Assembly: GCF_947504105.1 (NCBI RefSeq) | Contig: NZ_CANNGP010000030.1 | Span: forward strand, 1-54,701 | Length of the DNA: 54,701 nt | Reading direction: 5' to 3' | Origin: an uncultured Tateyamaria sp. | Lineage (GTDB): Bacteria; Pseudomonadota; Alphaproteobacteria; Rhodobacterales; Rhodobacteraceae | Shown: piece after piece, positions 9,055 through 18,096 of the stretch | Position numbering within the stretch: position 1 is the first letter of the stretch | Layout: the number at the start of each line of letters is the position of its first letter | Translations under genes and position numbers: made by a program | The notes under the pieces: generated by a model | The model's input: the letters and a program-made list of their open reading frames with translations, nothing else | Database searches by the model: none | What the model was told of the DNA's origin: nothing

Positions 9055-11259
9055 ATGGCATACGCGCGCACCGATTCCCCCGAACCCGTCACCTACCTCG
9101 CCAACCCCGCCGAGGATGTCCGAACCCGTCTGAAACTCGAAGGCGGCAAGCAACTGGTGATGAACACAGAATTCCAGCCCGCAGGCGACCAGCCCACGGC
9201 GATCAAGGAATTGAGCGCAGGCGTCATGGGCGGCGACCGTGATCAGGTGCTCTTGGGCGCAACGGGCACCGGTAAAACCTACACCATGGCCAAGGTGATC
9301 GAGGAAACGCAGCGCCCGGCCATTATTCTAGCGCCGAACAAGACCCTCGCGGCCCAGCTCTATGGCGAGTTCAAAGGGTTCTTCCCCGACAACGCCGTGG
9401 AATACTTCGTGTCGTACTACGACTACTACCAGCCCGAAGCCTATGTCGCGCGGTCCGACACCTATATCGAGAAAGAATCCCAGATCAACGAACAGATCGA
9501 CCGCATGCGCCACTCGGCCACGCGGGCGCTTCTGGAACGCGACGACGTGATTATCGTGGCGTCCGTCTCGTGCATCTACGGCATTGGCAGCGTTGAGACC
9601 TACGGGGCGATGACGCAGGACCTCAAGGTGGGCAAGGAATACGACCAGCGACAGGTCATCGCGGATCTGGTCGCCCAGCAATACAAACGCAACGACCACG
9701 CCTTCCAACGCGGCAGCTTCCGGGTGCGCGGCGACAGCTTGGAGATCTTCCCCGCCCACCTTGAAGACCGGGCGTGGAAACTGTCCTTCTTCGGCGAAGA
9801 ATTGGAAAACATCACGGAATTCGACCCGCTTACCGGGGAAAAGGCGGCCACGCTGGACCACATCCGCGTCTACGCCAACTCGCACTACGTGACCCCGAAG
9901 CCGACGATGAACCAGGCCATCATCGGCATCAAAAAAGAACTCAAGATCAGGCTCGACCAGCTCGTGGGCGAGGGCAAGCTGCTCGAAGCGCAGCGGCTCG
10001 AACAACGCACCAACTTCGATTTGGAAATGCTCGAAGCAACGGGCGTCTGCAACGGCATCGAAAACTACTCCCGCTACCTCACGGGCCGCGCTCCGGGCGA
10101 ACCTCCTCCCACGCTGTTCGAATTCATCCCCGACAACGCCATCGTGTTCGCGGATGAAAGCCACGTCTCGGTCCCCCAGATCGGGGGCATGTACAAAGGC
10201 GACTACAGGCGCAAGTTCACGCTGGCCGAACACGGCTTCCGGCTCCCAAGCTGCATGGACAACCGCCCCCTCAAATTCGAGGAATGGGATGCCATGCGCC
10301 CGCAATCCGTCTTCGTCTCGGCTACCCCGGCGGCGTGGGAGATCGAACAGACCGGCGGTGTCTTCACCGAACAGGTCATCCGCCCCACCGGCCTTCTGGA
10401 TCCGCCGGTCGAAATCCGCCCCGTTGAAATGCAGGTCGATGATCTGCTGGACGAGGTCCAAAAGGTTGCCAAGCAAGGCATGCGCACGCTCTGCACCACG
10501 CTGACCAAGCGTATGGCTGAAGACCTCACCGAATACATGCACGAACAGGGTATCCGCGTCCGCTACATGCACTCCGACATCGACACGCTGGAACGGATCG
10601 AAATCCTGCGCGACCTGCGGCTGGGGGCCTTCGACGTGCTGATCGGCATCAACCTGCTGCGCGAAGGGCTCGACATCCCCGAATGCGGCCTGGTGGCCAT
10701 TCTGGATGCCGACAAGGAAGGGTTCTTGCGCTCGGAGACGTCGCTGGTCCAAACCATCGGCCGCGCGGCAAGGAACGCCGACGGCCGCGTGATCATGTAC
10801 GCCGATAAGGTTACGGGTTCGATGGAGCGCGCACTGGCCGAAACCAACCGCCGCCGCGCCAAGCAGGAAGCCTACAACAAAGAACACGGCATCACGCCCG
10901 AGACGGTGAAGAAAAACGTCGAGGATGTGCTGGCGGGCCTCTACAAAGGCGACACGGACATGAACCGCGTCACCGCCAAGATCGACAACCAGATGGCAGG
11001 TGGCAACCTGCAAGCGGTGCTCGACGGGTTGCGCGCCGACATGCGCAAGGCGGCAGAGAACCTGGAGTTCGAAGAAGCGGCGCGGCTGCGGGACGAGGTC
11101 AAACGGCTGGAAACCGTCGATCTGGTTGTGGCGGATGACCCCCTGGCGCGGCAATACGCGGTGGAGAAGGCCGTGGACGACGCGCAGAAGGCATCGGGAC
11201 GGTCAACGGCTGGGCGGGCTGGGCAACGCGGTGGGAATGTGAAGCGGCGGAAGCGTTAG
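9055..11259 (+). CDS. uvrB: excinuclease ABC subunit UvrB
   Basis: A 734-residue UvrB, the DNA-damage verification helicase of nucleotide excision repair, which acts between UvrA loading and UvrC incision. It shows Walker A GATGTGKT at residues 68-75, the [13 protein letters not shown] beta-hairpin that inserts between strands, the DESH helicase motif II, the [12 protein letters not shown] and QTIGRAARN motifs V and VI, and a C-terminal UVR motif ([14 protein letters not shown]) for UvrC contact. ATG 9055 fits the family N terminus; the frame is open 109 codons upstream but that part has no family character. A short basic tail (GGNVKRRKR) ends the protein. Confidence 0.97.
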   Translation: MAYARTDSPEPVTYLANPAEDVRTRLKLEGGKQLVMNTEFQPAGDQPTAIKELSAGVMGGDRDQVLLGATGTGKTYTMAKVIEETQRPAIILAPNKTLAAQLYGEFKGFFPDNAVEYFVSYYDYYQPEAYVARSDTYIEKESQINEQIDRMRHSATRALLERDDVIIVASVSCIYGIGSVETYGAMTQDLKVGKEYDQRQVIADLVAQQYKRNDHAFQRGSFRVRGDSLEIFPAHLEDRAWKLSFFGEELENITEFDPLTGEKAATLDHIRVYANSHYVTPKPTMNQAIIGIKKELKIRLDQLVGEGKLLEAQRLEQRTNFDLEMLEATGVCNGIENYSRYLTGRAPGEPPPTLFEFIPDNAIVFADESHVSVPQIGGMYKGDYRRKFTLAEHGFRLPSCMDNRPLKFEEWDAMRPQSVFVSATPAAWEIEQTGGVFTEQVIRPTGLLDPPVEIRPVEMQVDDLLDEVQKVAKQGMRTLCTTLTKRMAEDLTEYMHEQGIRVRYMHSDIDTLERIEILRDLRLGAFDVLIGINLLREGLDIPECGLVAILDADKEGFLRSETSLVQTIGRAARNADGRVIMYADKVTGSMERALAETNRRRAKQEAYNKEHGITPETVKKNVEDVLAGLYKGDTDMNRVTAKIDNQMAGGNLQAVLDGLRADMRKAAENLEFEEAARLRDEVKRLETVDLVVADDPLARQYAVEKAVDDAQKASGRSTAGRAGQRGGNVKRRKR

Positions 11260-11261
11260 AT

Positions 11262-11774
11262 ATGGTTACATCTGCACTTAGTGACATATTGGAAGAGAAT
11301 CCACTGTTGGGTTTCTCCATCTACACAAGCACCCAAGTCCAAGCCCTTGGTAGAAAAGCGGTCGAACTCAAGGAGATTGCGGCGTCTTGGGGCCCTGATG
11401 AGTCAGGTAGCTTGGTCATCCATGACTTTACTGACTACTACGATAACTTTTGGTTTTGGGTGCTCGGGGCATTCGAAGTAATCCGGACGCTGGACCAGCA
11501 CAGCGACTGTTTTCGCGAAAAAAAGATGGAAGAGCTTCGGGAGATAAAACGAGAACTCAAAAGAGTGCGAATTCCATTCGCAAAGCAAGAACTGGCAAAC
11601 AACGGGCGGCCAATTTTTGCAGAGCTGTCGGTGATAGGTTTTGATAAAGGTATGAAATTCGAAATATCTGGTTCTGTTGTAGACTCAGGTGACTTGGTTG
11701 AAGCGACAATGGGCTTTTTAGAAAGTTTTAAGCCCACTGACGTCCTTAAAAGGATTCCGGAACGCAGCAACTAG
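11262..11774 (+). CDS. hypothetical protein
   Basis: A 170-residue soluble protein starting two bases after the uvrB stop, so probably translated from the uvrB message by coupling. It has a hydrophobic aromatic patch (DNFWFWVLGAFEVI) near residues 60-75, followed by a highly charged helix (EKKMEELREIKRELKRV) that could be coiled coil. The base composition is clearly more AT-rich than in uvrB, which suggests a different origin. I do not recognise the family. Confidence 0.65.
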   Translation: MVTSALSDILEENPLLGFSIYTSTQVQALGRKAVELKEIAASWGPDESGSLVIHDFTDYYDNFWFWVLGAFEVIRTLDQHSDCFREKKMEELREIKRELKRVRIPFAKQELANNGRPIFAELSVIGFDKGMKFEISGSVVDSGDLVEATMGFLESFKPTDVLKRIPERSN

Positions 11775-12139
11775 TTTTGGGTTTAGCCAGCCACCGCTTT
11801 CTCCAATTCCCAATACTGATTTCTGAGCTGACCGAGCGGTCAGTCCGTTTTATTCCCTCGTCTGGCGGCACCGCCGGGCAGCGCCCGACCTCCCCCCGGA
11901 GGGCGCTATTGGCGAGGACCTTCACAACACACGCGACATCTATGCTTAAGGGCGACCACACTGACCCACCCAGCCAAAGCGCCCTCCAGGCCGGTCGCTG
12001 CCCTCAGCACTCAACTCCCCGGTTCATGCTAAACTTCATCGCTTCGGGCCAAATAGAAAATTCAATTCACCCACGTATTGAATTATTCCCCACACAATTG
12101 AATAGTGCCTGAAAGTGAGTGCGTAACGAGGACCCGTAC
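11775..12139. other. intergenic region with several inverted repeats
   Basis: The 365 bases between two hypothetical genes hold no supported gene. They contain a perfect 7-bp inverted repeat at 11828-11843 and, around 11885-11910, a GCGCCC...GGGCGC hairpin in a very C-rich stretch that could end transcription of the uvrB unit. The final part before 12140 is AT-rich and is the likely promoter of the next gene. Confidence 0.5.
11828..11843. promoter_or_regulatory. perfect inverted repeat, TetR-type operator-like
   Basis: The sequence CTGACCG-AG-CGGTCAG is a 16-base inverted repeat with a 2-base centre. Palindromes of the form TGACCGNNCGGTCA are typical of TetR-family operators. No TetR gene lies next to it, and no promoter elements could be assigned with confidence, so the role is open. 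Confidence 0.35.
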
Positions 12140-12655
12140 ATGCCCGTATTACTAGCGATCCTAGCCGCTGTCGGCGGCGCAATTTGGTGGTGGATCCGCA
12201 CCAACCCACGCGAAGCGCTTGATACGGCACAGGATTTGGCCACCACAGCCATCAACGCCCCGCGCAGACTGGCCTTCCGCCGCCAAACCAATGCACATCC
12301 GGTCGAAGGCATTGATGACGAACGCATTGCGATTTGTGCAATTGCTCAGGCGTTTATCGAATTGGATGGATTACCGACCAGTGAACAACGTGACAAATTG
12401 CACAAGCTTATGCTTGCCCACTCAACGTGCACCAATGACGAAGCGCGCGAGATGGAGGTCCTTGGCCGGTGGCTTTTGACACAATGCAATGACGCGTCCG
12501 ATGCGGTCCGTCGTCTTGCGCGGCGACTGGTTAAGATCGACACCGGGTCGTCTTGGGACAGTCTTCAGGACGTCTTGTCGGGATTGGTCACGGCTGATTT
12601 GTCCGCTCAACAACAAAATGCCATCGAAGACCTGAACTCTGCGTTTCGTCGCTGA
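12140..12655 (+). CDS. hypothetical membrane-anchored protein
   Basis: A 171-residue protein with one N-terminal hydrophobic helix (about residues 2-17, LLAILAAVGGAIWWW) and a cytosolic helical domain. The helical part, with charged turns and segments such as ERIAICAIAQAFIELDG and AREMEVLGRWLL, has the look of a TerB-like or related all-helical domain, but this is not firm. ATG 12140 is chosen for the ACGAGGA site upstream over a GTG seven codons earlier. It stands alone. Confidence 0.7.
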   Translation: MPVLLAILAAVGGAIWWWIRTNPREALDTAQDLATTAINAPRRLAFRRQTNAHPVEGIDDERIAICAIAQAFIELDGLPTSEQRDKLHKLMLAHSTCTNDEAREMEVLGRWLLTQCNDASDAVRRLARRLVKIDTGSSWDSLQDVLSGLVTADLSAQQQNAIEDLNSAFRR

Positions 12656-12705
12656 GAGACCATGAGAAATCCTTAGGGCAGGCAGTATTGCCCGCCCCTA
12701 CACTC

Positions 12706-13023
12706 TCAAAACACCCCCGCAACCTCATACATCACCGGCTCGAACCGCGTGCATAATCCGGCAATCTCGCGGTTCCGCTCGCGCATCTCCTCCGTCCGCA
12801 GCATCGCCTGAAAATCCTCGCGCCGCTGCCATTGCGAGTAATTGGCAATCCGCGTCTGCGCGTCGTTCACGTGCAGCCCGGCGGCCACAAACCCTGGCTG
12901 GCGCGAGATGAAGGCAGCGTATGCCCCCTGCAGCTTGTCCAGCAGGTCGGCACAGGTGCCGGGGGAGCATTCGAACGTGGTGATGACGGTCTGGCAATTG
13001 GCGGCGGGATCAATTTTGAGCAT
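12706..13023 (-). CDS. antibiotic biosynthesis monooxygenase (ABM) domain protein
   Basis: A 105-residue single-domain protein with the ferredoxin-like ABM pattern: an initial strand with TVITTFECSPGTC, a helix LLDKLQGAYAAFISRQPGFVAAGLHV, then RIANYSQWQRREDFQAM. Members are small cofactor-free monooxygenases or heme-degrading or quinone-modifying enzymes, and many have no known substrate. ATG 13023 is preceded by GGAGGAGA, a near-ideal ribosome site. It lies downstream of cspA on the same strand but behind its terminator, so it is probably transcribed separately. Confidence 0.8.
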   Translation of the reverse strand: MLKIDPAANCQTVITTFECSPGTCADLLDKLQGAYAAFISRQPGFVAAGLHVNDAQTRIANYSQWQRREDFQAMLRTEEMRERNREIAGLCTRFEPVMYEVAGVF

Positions 13024-13068
13024 CTGTCTCCTCCTACACATCCATCATAGCAGAAATTGGCACCGCAC

Positions 13069-13099
13069 AAAAAAACGCGGCCTCCTTTCGGACGCCGCG
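13069..13099 (-). terminator. Rho-independent terminator of cspA
   Basis: Read on the minus strand, a CGCGGC stem with an inner TCC/GGA extension closes on a GAAA tetraloop and is followed by a run of seven T. This is a textbook intrinsic terminator 45 bases after the cspA stop codon. A second perfect 7-bp hairpin (GGTGGGG/CCCCACC, 13119-13137) lies between it and the stop, probably stabilising the mRNA 3' end. Confidence 0.9.
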
Positions 13100-13143
13100 C
13101 CAAATCTCAAACGGGTCGGGTGGGGCTTTACCCCACCATCCCC

Positions 13144-13350
13144 TTACACCAGAGCGATGTTCACTGCGCTCTCGCGGCCGTCGCGGCCGGATTCCAGGTC
13201 AAACGTGACCTTCTGGTTGTCTGCCAGACCGGTCAGACCGGAACGCTCGACGGACGAGATGTGGACGAACACGTCCTTGTCGCCGCCGTCAGGAGCGATG
13301 AAACCGAAACCTTTGGTGGTGTTGAACCATTTCACTGTGCCAGTGGCCAT
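13144..13350 (-). CDS. cspA: cold-shock protein, CspA family
   Basis: A 68-residue single cold-shock domain. Both RNA-binding motifs are present: RNP1 as KGFGFIAP and RNP2 as VFVHISSVE. It is an OB-fold RNA/DNA chaperone that melts secondary structure in mRNA. The GAAGGAAGA ribosome site precedes the ATG. A long leader is possible, because 220 bases upstream hold no gene, as in cold-inducible csp genes; I cannot show cold control from sequence. Several csp paralogues are usual in this group, so the exact letter is uncertain. Confidence 0.92.
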   Translation of the reverse strand: MATGTVKWFNTTKGFGFIAPDGGDKDVFVHISSVERSGLTGLADNQKVTFDLESGRDGRESAVNIALV

Positions 13351-13571
13351 GTGATATCTTCCTTCAATTGATACCGCTCACAGGATGCAGCGGTCCGGCG
13401 TAGTCGTCATGATCGAGAGACTGCGTGCCGTGAGGAAAAACAGAACATCGAGTAGAATAGCTATGCGCGCCCGCCCTGACAGCTTCGGAGCCAAAGCACA
13501 AGCATTTTCGATTGTGCCTGACCGACATCTCCAAGTGTGTACCAGGCCCAAAACTGCGCTACCATCATGCC

Positions 13572-13991
13572 ATGCGTATTATTTTTTCTCTTATCTTTCT
13601 CACCACACCAGCCCTCGCATGGGAGTTCACACCAACCCCCATCTGCACTCTCTCACACACCGAACCGACGGTTGACATCGCGGTCACCTACGACCACGCC
13701 ACCCGCCTCTATGCCATCGCGGTCACCAGCCCCGACGGCTGGCCCAACGCAGCCGCGTTCTCCATCCGCTTTGATGGTGCACAACCCAACACGATCTCGA
13801 CAACGCGCCACAGCACAGAGGCGAATACACTCATTGTCACCGATGTGGGCTTTGGCAACGTGCTGGACGGGCTCGAATTCAACGCAACCGTCACCGCTTT
13901 CACCCAAACCGCCGCCGTCACCGTCTCGCTGACAGGCGCCGCACCCGAAGTGCAGAGGTTCCGCGCCTGCGCTACTGCGCCCGTCGCCTGA
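13572..13991 (+). CDS. hypothetical exported protein
   Basis: A 139-residue protein with a Sec-type signal peptide of about 16 residues (MRIIFSLIFLTTPALA, cleavage before WEF). The mature part is rich in Thr, Ala and Val with two to three Cys and alternating polar/hydrophobic residues, as in an all-beta periplasmic protein. I do not recognise a family. It has no operon partner; an upstream in-frame ATG is not used because it would bury the signal peptide. Confidence 0.7.
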   Translation: MRIIFSLIFLTTPALAWEFTPTPICTLSHTEPTVDIAVTYDHATRLYAIAVTSPDGWPNAAAFSIRFDGAQPNTISTTRHSTEANTLIVTDVGFGNVLDGLEFNATVTAFTQTAAVTVSLTGAAPEVQRFRACATAPVA

Positions 13992-14097
13992 CACGTCAGG
14001 AATACCCGACTACGGGGCAGTACTTCGACGTGCTAAGATACTTCATATTTTCATAGCCCCGCAGACCATCGCGAGGCCCTCATTCAAGGGCTTTCAA

Positions 14098-14436
14098 ATG
14101 GACCACATTGTTTTTGGATTTGCTTTTACTTTCGTGACAGCGCTGGTTGTCATTGCAGGCGACTACGTGCTGAAACTCGCCGCCGACGGGAACCAACCCG
14201 TGTGGTCGGCCCTCGTCCTGCTTGGTGTCGCGCTCTACGGTGTGTCGGCGTTTTTCTGGTTCTACGCCATGCAACATGTCACGCTGGCGCAAGCGGGGGT
14301 GGCGTATTCCATGCTCACGCTTATCGCTCTGGCGCTGATCGGCGCGCTCCATTTCGGTGAAACGCTGCACGCCAGAGAGTATGCAGGTCTTGGCTGCGCT
14401 TTGTTGGCGATGGTTCTGATGAGCCGTCTGACCTAG
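14098..14436 (+). CDS. EamA/SMR-like small membrane transporter
   Basis: A 112-residue protein with four predicted membrane helices, starting with FGFAFTFVTALVVIAGDYVLKLAA. The size and pattern fit a single EamA-type or small multidrug-resistance-like unit, which would act as a dimer. The segment SAFFWFYAMQHVTLAQAGVAYS, then ALIGALHFGETLHARE, is typical of EamA-like half-transporters. The substrate is unknown. An AAGGG site precedes the ATG, and the 3' end overlaps the convergent zinc-ribbon gene by 4 bases. Confidence 0.78.
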   Translation: MDHIVFGFAFTFVTALVVIAGDYVLKLAADGNQPVWSALVLLGVALYGVSAFFWFYAMQHVTLAQAGVAYSMLTLIALALIGALHFGETLHAREYAGLGCALLAMVLMSRLT

Positions 14437-14714
14437 AAATCGAAGATGTCGCCCAACAAGTCGCCCATCCCCTTTTTGCGCCGACCGCGACGCTGATCAT
14501 ACCGGCGATCGCCGCGATCTTCATAGTCTCTGTCTGGCTGCGCGCGGGGCGCTTCGGGCGGTGGGGGCGGCGCGGAATAGGCGGCGGCCCGTTCGATGAT
14601 CTTGTCCAGCTCACCCCGGTCCAGCCACACGCCCCGACATTGCGGACAATAGTCAATCTCGACCCCGCTGCGGTCGGTGATGACAAGGGGCGTTCCGTCG
14701 ATGGGGCATTGCAT
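14433..14714 (-). CDS. TFIIB-type zinc-ribbon protein
   Basis: A 93-residue protein with an N-terminal zinc ribbon: CP-x(12+)-CPQC-RGVWLDRGELDKI, the zf-TFIIB signature (PF13453). The C-terminal half is low-complexity, first Pro-rich then Arg/Asp-rich (RDYEDRGDRRYDQRRGRR), ending in a DLLGDIFDF tail. Such proteins are common and uncharacterised. ATG 14714 has GGAGAGA upstream. It converges with the EamA-like gene with a 4-base overlap. Confidence 0.88.
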   Translation of the reverse strand: MQCPIDGTPLVITDRSGVEIDYCPQCRGVWLDRGELDKIIERAAAYSAPPPPPEAPRAQPDRDYEDRGDRRYDQRRGRRKKGMGDLLGDIFDF

Positions 14715-14869
14715 GGGCGTCTCTCCAAATGGCTCCCGCTCCATATAGGGTAGGACAGCCCATGCCGCAGGGCGGACCGGCAAAAAAAGGCTAAAACCTG
14801 ATCCTAATCAATTGTTAACCATGTCCGGGCCACGGTCATTCCTTGTTAACGAAACAAGAAGAACCCGTT

Positions 14870-15520
14870 ATGCGCCTCGTCCTGACCCTTTTGCTGCTGG
14901 CGCTTGCGCCGGGCGCGCAGGGAGGGGCGTGGTTGCAAGAGCACAAAAAGGGGTTCCTCTCGTACAGTGGTGTCTACGAAGAAACCGGACGGCTTGATGG
15001 AACACTTTATGCCGAGTACGGGTTCCGACCCAAGCTTACGCTGGGGGTCAAGGTCGATGTAGACATGACGCAAGGGCGGCTGGGTGAAGGCACGGCATTC
15101 GTCTTCATGCGCAAACCGATCCCCACCGGAGAGCGGGAGTACAAACTGGCCTACGATATCGGGATCGGCAGCACCTTTGGACTGGTCATGGAGCCGTTGT
15201 TGCGCACCGGTCTTAGCTATGGGCGGGGGATTAAGCTGTGGGACCGCCACGGCTGGATGGCAGTCGATGGTGCGGTGGAATGGGCGATTGACCAGGGCCC
15301 CGATACGCTGAAGCTGGACTCAACCCTTGGCCTCGCCCTCAACGACCGGTTCAAGGTGATGATGCAGGTTTTTGTAACCAGTGCGGACGGTGACGCATCG
15401 GCGACCCTTGCCCCATCCGTGATCTGGCAGCCCAAGCCCGACGGCGCCAGCTTCGTTCTTGGGCTTGAGGGCGAGGATGGAATCCTCGCCCTCAAGCTTG
15501 GAATGTGGCGGTCGTTCTGA
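14870..15520 (+). CDS. hypothetical exported outer-membrane-barrel-like protein
   Basis: A 216-residue protein with a signal peptide (MRLVLTLLLLALAPGAQG, cleaved near residue 18). The mature part consists of repeated amphipathic strands such as YAEYGFRPKLTLGVKVDVD and ends in Phe (KLGMWRSF), the classic signal for outer-membrane insertion by the Bam complex. I infer a small beta-barrel of about eight or more strands. No enzyme motif is seen. It is monocistronic, convergent with the beta-helix gene with 11 bases between the stops. Confidence 0.7.
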   Translation: MRLVLTLLLLALAPGAQGGAWLQEHKKGFLSYSGVYEETGRLDGTLYAEYGFRPKLTLGVKVDVDMTQGRLGEGTAFVFMRKPIPTGEREYKLAYDIGIGSTFGLVMEPLLRTGLSYGRGIKLWDRHGWMAVDGAVEWAIDQGPDTLKLDSTLGLALNDRFKVMMQVFVTSADGDASATLAPSVIWQPKPDGASFVLGLEGEDGILALKLGMWRSF

Positions 15521-15531
15521 TCCGTGCCGGA

Positions 15532-17817
15532 TCAGCCCCGGTCCATCCGAACTGTCGCCCGGATCGAACCTCTCATGTCCTCGCTGAACTCCAGCGTGAA
15601 TGCGTCTTCCTCTGACCCTGCACGGCCACGACCCACAGGCGCTTCGTAGCGGCGCTGGTTCGACGTGTTGCGCAAGTCCCCGGTCAACGAGACAGAATCC
15701 ACGAACTGACAGTAGCTTTCAAAGGGCAGCCTATTGTCGGTCTCGACCGTCCAGGTGCGGCTGTTCGTACCCTGTGTATGTGAGATAACCAGCGGGTTTT
15801 CAGCATGTTCACGCACATTGTGGTACGAATTCCCCTTGAACCAGACGGCGCGGTTCCGATCATAGTCCAGATCGGCAAAGCTTGTATCGACACGCTCTGC
15901 GCGATCAATGTTGCCATTGATCGACCGGAAGCGGTTGCCGGTCACTGTAACGCCGTTCAGGAAATGGCCAGCAGCATGCGGCTTGACCACGAGGTAGCTG
16001 AACCAGGGTGCCACATCGCCTGACAAGAACACGTTGTCGGTCAGACTGAACGAGCTGAAAGAAAATCCAGCAGTAAACTCCGGTGTGGGGTCACGTTCAT
16101 TCGTCCATTCGACAAAGCAGTTGTCGATGTAATTCCCAGTGACCACGCTGGCGGTGTAGTTGGCCTGCAGAACAATACCGGCGGTGCGGAAGCCGTCAGG
16201 CTCACCGTCACCCTGGAAGAAATGGTTGCCCTTGATCAGATGGTTTTGACCGCCGAGCAACATGAAGTGTCGGAACTGAGTGGCCCGGCAATCTCGGACC
16301 TTGGCGTCATTGGAATTGACATTGAACCCGATCGAGTTGCGGTTCGATACGGTCTGAGATTCCTCGGCGGACAGGAACTGACAGCGATCTATCAGAATGC
16401 CCTGGCATCCTCCTCCGATGGAGGTGATTCCACGATCCTTCGGACGGCTTATGAAGCATTCCTGCAACTCGAATGTTGGACCGGCAGGGGCCAGCATGAT
16501 GCCGGAGCACTTGTTGTTACACTGGAACTCGATGTTCGACATGTTGAACTTCGACAGCTTCGAAAAGCCGCTCAGGTCGATCAGGTAATCAAACCGGTTG
16601 AACGTCAGAACTTGTGTGCCTTCCGCATCATAGGGTGGGGCATTCAGTTCGATGGTACCGGCGCCCACGTTCTTGCTGCGAACATAGACTTCGCGGCCAA
16701 ACCCGTTCCCGGTGACAAGGGCACCTACCGGTACGTTGGCAATGTTGGTCACATTGGTCAGGGTGCGCCCGTCTGATGACGAATAGGTCGCTTGGCTGGT
16801 GACCGTTTGTGTGCTCCAACCGTCACCCAACGCTTCGAACTGACCGTTCCGGATCACCCGGCGTGTGTTGTACTGATCGCGGTTCGGTACAGCCGACTGC
16901 ATGTCGATGGGTTCGAACACGGCAATCCGGCGTCCGCCCATGTCCAGGCTTTCATGGTCCGAGCTGTTCAAAAGGGCCTGAAAGGCCTTCTTGAAAGCCA
17001 AAACCTCGTCGTCAAATGCTTCGACATAGGTTGGGAGATCATAGCTTTTGCGCAGCAAAAGCATCTTGTCGTCCGGCATGCTCAGCGTGCCTTCGAACTT
17101 GACCAACTCGTCAAACGTGACGTTCTGCTCAAGCCGGAACACGCCCTCCGGAACGAGGATGGTCCGACCATTGGCTGCTGTGTTTGCCGCGTCAAACGCA
17201 TCGCTGTCGTCGGTTGCACCATCGCCAATGGCGCCAAAGTCACGGACATCCACAACGGCCAGTATGTCGCGCAGAAACACGGATGTGATGTCTTCGATGA
17301 TGATATCGTCAATGCGAACGATCCCGCCGTTGGGGCCGGTCAGGTCCAGACCGAAGTGGCCGTAATCTGCGTCCGCGCCCCACACAAGATCCACACCAGG
17401 GCGGTTGCCCGCTCCAATGATGGCGGACACTTCGACGATCTCGCCATAATTGGTCAGGGGCACGCTGTCTCCGGTCGTATCAACACCGGGTACCGGAGTG
17501 CCGTCGGTGCGCGCGGCATAGCCTGCGATGCTCACCGAAGGCAGGCTGCCACTGATCGCTTTCAGGCGCGCGGTCACGCGCAGATAGCAACCGGGAAGCA
17601 AGGGCGTTTCACCCTTGTACCGAACACGCGTGGTGTTCGACGTCTTCTGCAATTCAAGGCAACCGCCGAAATCCTGGTCCGCTGGTACAAACGCCGCATT
17701 GGGCGCGTTTTGATAGCTGTCTGACCCCGGGGTACCATCGCCGCTCGACCAGACACTCAAACCATCCGCAAAGGCGGGCGGCATCAGCAGCACGCCATCA
17801 GTAATTGCCTTGTTCAT
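15532..17817 (-). CDS. right-handed beta-helix protein, GTA head-spike (GhsB)-like
   Basis: A 761-residue protein without a signal peptide. Residues 1-180 resemble a carbohydrate-binding/jelly-roll module (WSSGDGTPGSD, LELQKT, LLPGCYLRVTARLKA). From about residue 190 the VDVRDFGAIGDGATDDSDAF segment opens a pectate-lyase-superfamily beta-helix, followed by many short parallel repeats (FNMSNIEFQ, GILIDRCQF, SVVTGNYID, VTVTGNRF). Closely similar proteins are widespread in Rhodobacterales, and I recall the N-terminal block from GhsB-type GTA head-spike proteins, which bind cell-surface polysaccharide. The identification is from memory and tentative. The RBS AAGGGA precedes ATG 17817. No other GTA gene is adjacent. 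Confidence 0.75.
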   Translation of the reverse strand: MNKAITDGVLLMPPAFADGLSVWSSGDGTPGSDSYQNAPNAAFVPADQDFGGCLELQKTSNTTRVRYKGETPLLPGCYLRVTARLKAISGSLPSVSIAGYAARTDGTPVPGVDTTGDSVPLTNYGEIVEVSAIIGAGNRPGVDLVWGADADYGHFGLDLTGPNGGIVRIDDIIIEDITSVFLRDILAVVDVRDFGAIGDGATDDSDAFDAANTAANGRTILVPEGVFRLEQNVTFDELVKFEGTLSMPDDKMLLLRKSYDLPTYVEAFDDEVLAFKKAFQALLNSSDHESLDMGGRRIAVFEPIDMQSAVPNRDQYNTRRVIRNGQFEALGDGWSTQTVTSQATYSSSDGRTLTNVTNIANVPVGALVTGNGFGREVYVRSKNVGAGTIELNAPPYDAEGTQVLTFNRFDYLIDLSGFSKLSKFNMSNIEFQCNNKCSGIMLAPAGPTFELQECFISRPKDRGITSIGGGCQGILIDRCQFLSAEESQTVSNRNSIGFNVNSNDAKVRDCRATQFRHFMLLGGQNHLIKGNHFFQGDGEPDGFRTAGIVLQANYTASVVTGNYIDNCFVEWTNERDPTPEFTAGFSFSSFSLTDNVFLSGDVAPWFSYLVVKPHAAGHFLNGVTVTGNRFRSINGNIDRAERVDTSFADLDYDRNRAVWFKGNSYHNVREHAENPLVISHTQGTNSRTWTVETDNRLPFESYCQFVDSVSLTGDLRNTSNQRRYEAPVGRGRAGSEEDAFTLEFSEDMRGSIRATVRMDRG

Positions 17818-18096
17818 CCATTCATCCCTTTTCCGCAGAGGCCGAAACGGCCCATGTCACGCAGTCAACCTGAACCCAGCCAGGGGACCCGGCTGTCACG
17901 GGCAAGGGAAGTATCAACAAGGGGTTAACGGGTGCCGACAGGACCGTGCGGCGCAGGCCGCACACGCGCAACGCCGGGGCCAATTGTTACAGCGGCTCAC
18001 ATCCTGTGCATCAAATCTGGAATAGTCTGCGCACAGCCACGACCTATGTTAGATGCACGTGCAGCAATACTCTTTGCAACCGCAGCGAGGTGGATC

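Noticed and set aside
9328-11154. 608-codon open frame antisense to uvrB
   Set aside because: It is a shadow of GC-rich coding DNA; the plus strand is clearly uvrB.
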